Assembly: GCA_003996215.1 (NCBI GenBank)
Contig: QJPP01000272.1
Span: forward strand, 124,001-188,000
Source: Jaltomata sinuosa
Lineage: Eukaryota > Streptophyta > Magnoliopsida > Solanales > Solanaceae
Reading direction: 5' to 3'
Length of the DNA: 64,000 bases
Below are positions 56,478-64,000 of this stretch, piece after piece. Below the pieces are notes generated by a model. It worked only from the letters and a program-made list of their open reading frames with translations. It was not told where the DNA came from and searched no databases. Every line of letters begins with the position of its first letter. The first letter of the stretch is position 1. The position numbers and the translations under genes were made by a program.

Positions 56478-58743
56478 TGACCTAACCCACCACGAGTAGC
56501 ACCCACACTAAAACCCCAATGGGAGAACCAAGAACTAACCCAATGCTTAGTCAAAAATCAAGCAACTAAATCAAATGTCATTAATTAACCCAAGATTCAA
56601 ATCTTAAATGGAAATAATCATAATAACATGCGGAAATGAAATCCCCTAGAATTTGAAAGTCATCGTACAAAAACTCTACTAACTGTCTACAAGAAGGGGA
56701 TGCAACCCCTAAATAAATAAAGTCTGAGTCCAAGCAATGGACTAGAAACAACTAAAGAATTCATGGTAGCTTGGAAGATGCCGCTCACCCTTGAATTCGG
56801 AAATCTCCTGACTCACAGTTGAGGTCTCATAGCAGCCATCAGAATATGCCTTGTACTCAACAAAAGAAGAGCATGTACAGTATCAGTACACAAGAAATGA
56901 CAGTGTACTGGTAGGATTATCGGACAGCCTCAAAATATGAAATATGAACATATAACCATAACATAGTACAAAAAGACAACCATGTAACAAGTCAATTTAA
57001 ATATGACTACCAATAAGACTCCAAGTCAACAACCTGACTCAACAACCATATAAGCCATGTCCAACTACACACGTAACATACAACATAGAGTTATGTCACA
57101 TCTTACAAGTAATCTGGACCATCTAAGGATCCATAGGACATCAACTATGGCAATTAATATGAACCCTAATTTACATAATAAACTACCTTAGAACTTAAAC
57201 ACACCAACCCGGCCACTCAAGGACCAACATGTATGTCAAGTAACAATAAATTCCAGTTCACTCAAGGAACCAACACATATAAATAACAAGTAAACATGTA
57301 CACACATGCTAAGAGTCTTATGGTTGCCCACTAGTCATGACCTGTAAGGGACGAGCTCTTGGCCATGTATTGTACCGGCATGGTACCCAAACCAACCAAT
57401 GAATCACAAAAATTGTACCAGCGTGGTACCCGAGCCAACCAATGAAAAACATCAACCAATCCCGTGAAGATGTCCAAATACTGGTACATCCCATAATAAT
57501 GACAGATATCACAACAATCACAACCACAATGATAATCGACAACACTTGTACAACCAACAAGCTTTCAAACAGACTCATTGCATGTGATTAGCACCTAGGA
57601 TATTATTTAACAATCATTCACTTTTTTTCCTTAAAATGTATTGCACAAGTAATACTAAGAATCAATTATTATGCACATACAATAACCATCACCTACCTCA
57701 ATCCAAGCCTAAAATACTTTTCCAAACCTGAGCTTTCCATTTTTTTGCAACCTCGGCTTGATTGTGGTCTAAACACAGAAATGCAAACACAATTTCAACT
57801 CATGACCTCAAATATTGCATATTATAGCCTAATCCCAAACCCCCAGGCCAAATTCATGATCATTCTACCAATTCGAGGGCTTTTCCACCAATAATTCACC
57901 TAGAAACTACCAAATTTTATTATTACACTAGCGAATTACAGTATGCAATCATGAATAAACAACTTTTCATCAAAAACCTAAAAGGTTTACACCCTATTAT
58001 CCCTCTTAAACCAAATTTTACAGCTAGGTCAAGTTAAACCCTCCCCAAGGCCTGAAAACTAGCGATTCTAAGACATAGGAATCAAAATACTAGTTTGTGG
58101 GGATAAAAAACTTACCTTTACGAAGATTCTAGTGGAAAATCAGTAAAATTTGCCCCAAATCACCACAGCCTTTCCCAAAGTGTATTTGTGAAATAATGAA
58201 CATTTTTGGGGAAGTTTCTACATTAACAACGATTTACCCCGCTATAGCGACCCAATGCCATTATAGAGGCACTGCCGCAACGGAAGCCTTCCACTATAGT
58301 AGAGTTGACCTACTCTGACTTCCACTATAATGGGAATTATTCCGCTATAGTGACGCTCGTATCGTGACCTACCACTTGTTATAGTAGGTGTGGCGAGGAA
58401 GAAACTCGAAAAACCTCCCAGTTTTGCCTTTTTTGCAACACACCCTCAAACCATGAAATCTCTGACTAACCCCTTTATGTCAAGTTCGATATTGAAAGTT
58501 CTACTTAGCTGAATTCACTTCTGAAAAAGTTTTATGGATTCCTTATTGTCTTAGCTATCATAAAAACAAGCTAAACTTTATTAAATTCACCCAATCCCTT
58601 CCTAAATTTCCCTAGACCGTACCTTGCTTGGATTTTGTCTAAGACTAGCCTAGTCTGATATTTTTAACTTCCTATTCCAGAAAATTTCTAACCCCAATTG
58701 TTGCACAATTAGCTAACCTATAATAACGGAAAGGGTCATTACA
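56478..58743 (-). repeat. 5' LTR of E10
   Basis: 2266 bp with TG...CA ends (TGTAATGACCC at 58743 on the minus strand). Intact counterpart of the interrupted copy. Includes the TGGTAGGATTATCGG block near 56920 and the CTATAGCG word cluster at 58235-58390. Confidence 0.85.
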
Positions 58744-60610
58744 ATATTCCATGCAATTGAAATCTCAGCCACTTATAAAAGGATGACTTGGCTATTTCCT
58801 CATACTTTTTACATCCAGATCAGTTCTCTCAACCCTACGAGCTCTTTCTTTGTCATAACCCAAATTATAGTGGATCATGCATGCACCTACTCAATTCTAA
58901 CTCAATAAGTGAAACCCTATTTACCCAACATCATTAAGTGATATTCATTTAAATAGATTAATATACTAATAACCAAGTGAAAACTCGTAAACATAGATTC
59001 CATTAAACTTGAAAACATATATTTGTTTGAAAATAGTAAATACAACTTTCCCCTAGGATCTAGTCTAGACATGTACAAGAACTTCTAAATAGAGAACATG
59101 ACAAGAAAATATACGACACAACTTTCTCCTGCAGAATATAGAACACAGAAGTTGATGATGGAGACTCGTCACTTCATGTAATGAAGCTTCAGTTAATCTA
59201 TCACATGTCTATACCCAAAAAAGATGTAGCAAGAGTGGTATCAGTACACCATATATATTGGTAGGTATCATTGACCGACTAAGATTAGATCATGCAATCC
59301 ACATATAAAAATCAATGAACAATAGGTAATCTCATAGCCAAGTTACCACGACCCCAACTATAATAGAATCTGTAGACACCTACTCTAATCTATCTAGATA
59401 GGAGAATTCTATACCACCCAATCATAAGCATACAAAAGTCATTTTAAACAATTTCAATGATATTAGTATCAACAATAACTGAAATATTTCCAATAATAAC
59501 TTATAAAAACTCAAATACACACTAGATGTTTTTAATACTGAAAATACAATCATTACCCAAAATCTGATCTAAACATGTACAAGAGCTTCTAAGAAGGACA
59601 TGGCAATGAAACAACACAACTTCCACTTATGAGGAGTAGAAGGCTAGGAAACTGATGGTAGAGACACTTTGCCCCATGCAATGAAACTTCAATCAACATG
59701 TCACACATATACACCAAAAAAGGTGTAGTAAGAGTAGCATCAATACAACCACACATACTGGTAGGTATCATCGGCCGACTGAGATTAAATCACATAAATC
59801 ATGCATAAAAATCAACATATAACAAATAACTTCCACATTATTATTTAACAAGATCATCTCTACAATTACTCACACCAAAAATACCTCAGACTTACTCCAC
59901 TACAAATCCCAAGAAACCACATTCCCATGTTCTAGCTAGCTTTCTTAACTATCTCTAATGTCATGATACAACCACAAGGTATATTCTATTTCACATATTC
60001 TCCTTCGTACGTATTCCATACCTAAGATTACTTACACACTTAGAATTAGTTGTAAAGCGTTAAGTTCTCCTAGCAAACACCATATTTAGATTAAAAAAAC
60101 CTTTTCAGACTCAAGTCATAAAATGTTCACAGATACAATAATAATTTCATGCAGGTAAATACAGTACAGTTACCTGCAACCATCTACTTAGCCCGAATAG
60201 ACATGACAGACATCAATATCTATCAACCCACATAATTTATTCCATTCAAGTCAACAATGGTAATATCATGTACACATAACTCACTGAATACCACTATAAG
60301 TATGTAAAAGAAGTCACCTCTAATATTCACAACACATGGCACCTAAGACCACCTATCTCTCACCAGTGCAACTAGTACCTCTAGTCTCATTTGTAACCAC
60401 AATACCATCTCACCATGACTGACCATGAAATAATGCAATGATGAATGCAATGATAAATGCAAGAGTATATACACATGCTAAGGGTCTTATTTCTGCCAAC
60501 TAGCCATGACCTGCAAGGGACACACCAGAGTCCATGTACCCATCAGAACTATTTCCCATCAGTGTAATATCAATCTATATCAGCGTGGTACTCGATCCTA
60601 TAAATAGGTA
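58744..60610 (-). repeat. Chromovirus remnant: decayed PBS and LTR with internal duplication
   Basis: 58833-58849 (plus strand CCTACGAGCTCTTTCTT) looks like a decayed tRNA-Met PBS in minus orientation, followed by an LTR from about 58854. Two blocks, 59020-59350 and 59520-59850, are related to each other with a 500-bp offset. 60470-60600 matches 57290-57440 of the E10 LTR. Ends at the junction with another LTR near 60613. Confidence 0.6.
59020..59850. repeat. Tandem duplication, period about 500 bp, in LTR
   Basis: ACATGTACAAGAACTTCTAA at 59069 recurs as ACATGTACAAGAGCTTCTAA at 59573, and TTGGTAGGTATCAT at 59259 as CTGGTAGGTATCAT at 59759, with similar sequence between and after. The two units have diverged clearly. 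Confidence 0.65.
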
Positions 60611-60613
60611 TCA

Positions 60614-61206
60614 TGACCCAAATTGGCCATGATTGACACCCACACTAACCCTCTAGAGGTAGAACCAACCAACCTAAATCTTAGTCTTACAATAAACCAA
60701 TTTTAGAAGCATAAATAAGTAAGCTAGCCTGAATTATTAATAAATGTTAAACCTCTAGAATAATATAAGAAAAGGTGCATAATTCAACAACTAAAACATC
60801 CTCAAGAACTAAAAATAATCATCCAAAACTCTAAATCAACATAGTCTAAGATATCCAATAAGTACTAAAAATAGTAAAGTAAGAGAGTTCCATTATCTGA
60901 AAGAAGGACAACAACTCATAGAGGATCCATGGCAGCTTGAAAAGTAGTGCTCACCCTTGGATCTACAGTAAATCTCTCTACTCTAACCAAGGTCGCATCT
61001 CAGCCTCTAAAACATGATCTGCACTCAACGAAAGAAGAGCACAGGGTAGTAACAGTAAAACACACTATGTACTAGTAGGTATCATAGGCCTATCCAATAA
61101 TATAACATGAAAGTAGAAAGACATATAACAAGTAGAAGAACTTTAACACTTAGCATATAATCAGTCATTAGATAGTCTTTTCAAGTCAATTCAACAACAA
61201 TAATCT
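60614..61206 (-). repeat. LTR fragment of a chromovirus, cut by the element at 61207
   Basis: Starts TGACCCAAATTGGCC (plus strand), the LTR end that lies next to a PBS, and runs through GGATCCATGGCAGCTTG and ACTAGTAGGTATCATAGG. It matches the first part of the E10 LTR (56478 to about 56960) in order. It stops where the plus-strand LTR begins. Confidence 0.65.
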
Positions 61207-61689
61207 TGTAATGACCCTTTAGGTTATTTTCTTTGTTTTCAAGCTATTTCTGCATTTCAAGCTTTCCCACAATGACGGTTTAGTTCTCGATAGTTTGTTT
61301 GTGTTTTAATCCTATTTCCCTATTTTGAAACACTTATAACTAGAAGAGTTGACTTTGGTCAATATTCAGAGAAGACGGCCTCAAATGGAAATTCCATTAG
61401 TGTTATTAGCTCCAAATGTTGATTTTTGGCTAGAGGGACCTTTAGTTTGGGTCCCAAGGCTTCCAGACTCATTTTGGGCTATCAAGTTACTTTTGGGTAA
61501 AAGTTGGTTTTTAGGCGAGGGCCCATTTTTTATCAAAACAATCTCCATTGGGAATTTCATAAATTCCATTGAGTTCAAAATTTTATTTTTGGTAGGGTAG
61601 CATAGTTTATTTGCATACACGGGACCCCAGATGAATCTCGAGGGTCTATCCGGTGACTTTTTAGCCTTGAAACTTTACTGGTATTTGTT

Positions 61690-61925
61690 GTAATATTGTG
61701 GACATTTTGTTCACCGTGACCATGAGGTGACCATTGCATTTGCGATAGTCTATATTTTTTATCATCGTGATCATGAGAGGTTCTTCGTGATCGCAATGAA
61801 GGTTGGATGAGAGTCGGTCCAGTTTGTCCTTTGTGATTGCGTGGCTGGACCATCGTGATCACAATGGTTTGGACAGTGTTTTCTTCTTCATCACATGAGG
61901 TCCCTCGTAATCACAATGAAGGACC
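61690..61925. repeat. CpG-rich word cluster in LTR (tcgtgatcacaatga)
   Basis: Six degenerate copies: ACCGTGACCATGAGG, ATCGTGATCATGAGA, TTCGTGATCGCAATGA, TTGTGATTGCGTGG, ATCGTGATCACAATGG and CTCGTAATCACAATGA. The core TCGTGATCACAA is near-palindromic. The last copy ends about 15 bp before the TATA box. Confidence 0.65.
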
Positions 61926-61934
61926 CCAGGCAGC

Positions 61935-61942
61935 TATATAAG
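61935..61942 (+). promoter_or_regulatory. TATA box of the 61207 LTR
   Basis: TATATAAG within GGCAGCTATATAAGCTCCC. Transcription would start about 30 bp downstream, so U3 would be about 760 bp. It is the cleanest LTR core promoter in the window. Confidence 0.65.
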
Positions 61943-63900
61943 CTCCCAACTTCATTTTCTTCTCCCCATTTTCGAATTCCACTATTAAAATAGAGCTTGG
62001 AAGCTGAGATTAGAGCTTTTGTTCAACTCCAATTATTCCCGGTAAGTTCATCCTACTCCATCGCTCCTTTTCCATCATTTTATTTATGTTATCTTTCGTT
62101 TATTCTGTTTAAATTCTTTTTGTGATTCCATGATCAAGAGGACTTTTGGGGCTATTTAGGACCCCAAAACGAGTCCCGTTTGTGCTCAAATTTTGGGTAT
62201 GGGTTTAGAAATCCACTGCATATATAATTATAAATTTGGTTTTCTATTTTGTTGCACGGACCCCGAGGGTCATTTTCTTACCCGTTTTCTGGCTTGAGTT
62301 TTTGTATCGCAATATGGGTGTCATTTTCCATGTCTTGATCTGCATATTGTGTTTATGATATCATGACAGCATTTTGAGGCAATCTGAAAGGGGAAGGCAC
62401 ATGATTGATGGTTTGTGTTTGTAGTTCGGCCCCGAGGTAGGTTATGGTTTATTTTTTTTAGACCTGGTTTAGTTAGATTTTATATGTCATAAGTTGCATG
62501 AACGTTAGAGTAGATCTTAGGTTAGAAATAGGCTTAAATACTGTCTTCTACTTATTTTGGACATTTTCAGGATTATAGAATAGTACTATCATGCTTGTCC
62601 TTAGTTTAGGAGCTTATAGCTTCGCTATGGCAAGCCTAGAATCCCTAGAATAATTTAAGGAGGTTTTAGAGGTAGAGTAGGTGCCTTGGTTTATTTTCAC
62701 ATTATAGTTCCATTTTTCTGCCTTTATTTATGTTGTTGTGTAACTATGGGCTTGAGGCTATAAATTTGGACCGGACGGAGTTTCAGGTAAGTACCTTATT
62801 TGGAGGGTTCCCTTGCCCTATCTTTGGTGTATACTTCTGCATTTACTTGAGTGTTGTATTGCAGATATTCATTCCTGCGGTCATGAAATTGGCACATAAC
62901 TGGTTTTTCTAAGAAAGAATCGTTGGTTTTTAAGTTTAAAAGAGGTTTTCACTGGTACTACACATCTCAATTTTTTAAAAGGATTGGTTCTATTTTAATA
63001 TTAATTTTGGATTTTAAAAGCTAAAATGCCTCTCTTTTTACTGATTTAAGTTCCGTGGAGGGCACGTTTACTCATTGCATGTACGATGCTGGTATTTTTG
63101 ACTCATATTTACTTATTGCATGTCCAGTGCTAGGATTTTGGACTCATATTTACTTACTATTCATCCGATGTTGGGATTCCAGACTCATGTCACATCGATC
63201 GCATACTAAACCGCATCCATTTCATGTTGCACCGCATTGCTCTGTTGATTGATTTTGCTTTAAGTGCCTGGTTTTCTTATTATTATTATCTTCTCAATCT
63301 GTTAGATTCTGTTCAATTGATAACTAGATTTAGGTGGATTCTTATAGCTAGTTTACCTTCTTGTATCTTATAATATATATTATCTTTCTGAGCTCGGTCT
63401 GCCTATGATGCCTACTGAGTACCTCATATTTTGGTACTCATACTACACTCTACATCTTTTTTTGATGCAACACCTAGTACAAGCCACCCTCAGTGCCCAT
63501 CCACTCGTTCGTGTGTAGCTATTGTTTGGATCATGGTGAGATCCCAATGTTTGGAGATCCTTATTTCTTCCCTTCTACCCTTACTGTCTGTATTTTGTAT
63601 TTTGGATAGACAGTGTATGTTGTACAATATTATTCCATACTTTAGACACTCTTGTAATGGTGACACCAGGTCTAAGGTTGGTTCTTGTATCTATGTTTGT
63701 CTTTCCCAGTCACTTTAGGGCCATTTTTGTATATTTAGCACTATTGGTATATCTATATTGTTGGTCCGTATCTTGTATTATTTCCCTTCCACTTTTCTTA
63801 TATGAATATTTTATTGTACTTACGTAATCTCTTGGGTTGTCTTGCCTACTGGAGGTTTTTAGTAGGCGCCATCATGGCCAAATTTTGGATGATGACAGAG

Positions 63901-63918
63901 TGGTATCAGAGCTCTAGG
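63901..63918 (+). other. Primer-binding site, tRNA-iMet type
   Basis: TGGTATCAGAGCTCTAGG, identical over 18 bases to the site at 8285-8302 (minus strand). The leader that follows (63919-64000) shows no ATG frame of length and leads off the window into the internal region. Confidence 0.9.
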
Positions 63919-64000
63919 TTCACCGATCTCACCAGTACAAGATAAAAATGTCTAGTAGAGTCTCATGGATCAGTACGATGATGTATGTATCCTATCTTAG

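Larger units (their letters stand above)
47798..58743 (-). mobile_element. Chromovirus E10, nearly complete, with plastid DNA in its 3' LTR
   Basis: Minus strand: 5' LTR 58743-56478, tRNA-Met PBS 56468-56451, gag, protease, RT, RNase H, integrase with chromodomain (to about 51380), PPT region, 3' LTR 51290 to about 47810, interrupted by 48840-50662. The outer 630 bp of the 3' LTR are missing at the junction with the upstream fragment. The LTR copies differ by roughly 6% in the parts I compared. Confidence 0.8.
61207..63897 (+). repeat. Complete 5' LTR of a plus-strand chromovirus that continues past the window
   Basis: Begins TGTAATGACCC, ends GGATGATGACA, 2691 bp, and is followed by a PBS three bases later. 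Contains a word cluster (61690-61925), TATA box at 61935 and the TGCCTACTGAGTACC end block near 63407. Same family as 44601-46976 in inverted orientation. Confidence 0.85.

Overview
The window is plant nuclear DNA made almost entirely of decayed, nested Ty3/gypsy LTR retrotransposons. I find no intact host gene, tRNA, rRNA or CRISPR array. The plant assignment rests on tRNA-Met and tRNA-Asp primer-binding sites, plant gypsy lineages (Tekay/Del-like chromoviruses, Athila-like, Tat-like) and a plastid DNA insertion carrying rpoC1 and rps2 pieces. A eudicot, perhaps Solanaceae, is my inference only. Nearly every reading frame is broken by stops or frameshifts, so this looks like old repeat-rich (pericentromeric-type) sequence.

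Layout: 1-986 is an LTR fragment. 987-9352 is a minus-strand Tekay/Del-type element whose two LTRs are cut off at their outer ends. 9353-12013 is an unclassified stretch ending in a minus-strand gag remnant and an Athila-type PBS. 12021-15165 is a plus-strand Athila piece (integrase end, a second promoter-like leader, ORF3). 15166-19067 is a minus-strand Athila-like 5' half (protease, gag, PBS, LTR) inserted into the 5' LTR of the next element. 19068-33085 is a nearly full-length plus-strand Athila-like element (A), itself sitting inside ORF3 of a second one (B, 33086-37422). 37423 to about 42500 is a minus-strand Tat-lineage element. 43099-44275 (+) and 44276-44600 (-) are two chromovirus fragments joined head to head. 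44601-47797 is a minus-strand chromovirus 3' end (LTR, chromodomain, integrase). 47798-58743 is a nearly complete minus-strand chromovirus (E10) with the plastid insertion inside its 3' LTR. 58744-61206 holds further minus-strand LTR pieces. 61207-63897 is a complete plus-strand 5' LTR followed by a tRNA-Met PBS at 63901, so a new element starts here and runs off the window.

The most interesting signal is in the Athila-like elements. A compact structured module recurs five times, at the end of pol and again just after ORF3. It has a stem-loop whose stem sequence differs from copy to copy while a 12-nt loop (AAAGTCTGAGTA, containing the pol stop codon in the first copy) stays nearly constant, followed about 40 nt later by a second hairpin with loop AGGCAA and covarying stem. 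Further hairpins precede polypurine-tract-like motifs upstream of the 3' LTR, one pair showing a compensatory base change. ORF3 appears to have its own upstream region (CpG-rich palindromic repeats, pyrimidine-rich leader, an intron-like segment ending just before its ATG). Most LTRs also carry an element-specific block of short CpG-rich palindromic words; where a TATA box is visible, the block lies just upstream of it.
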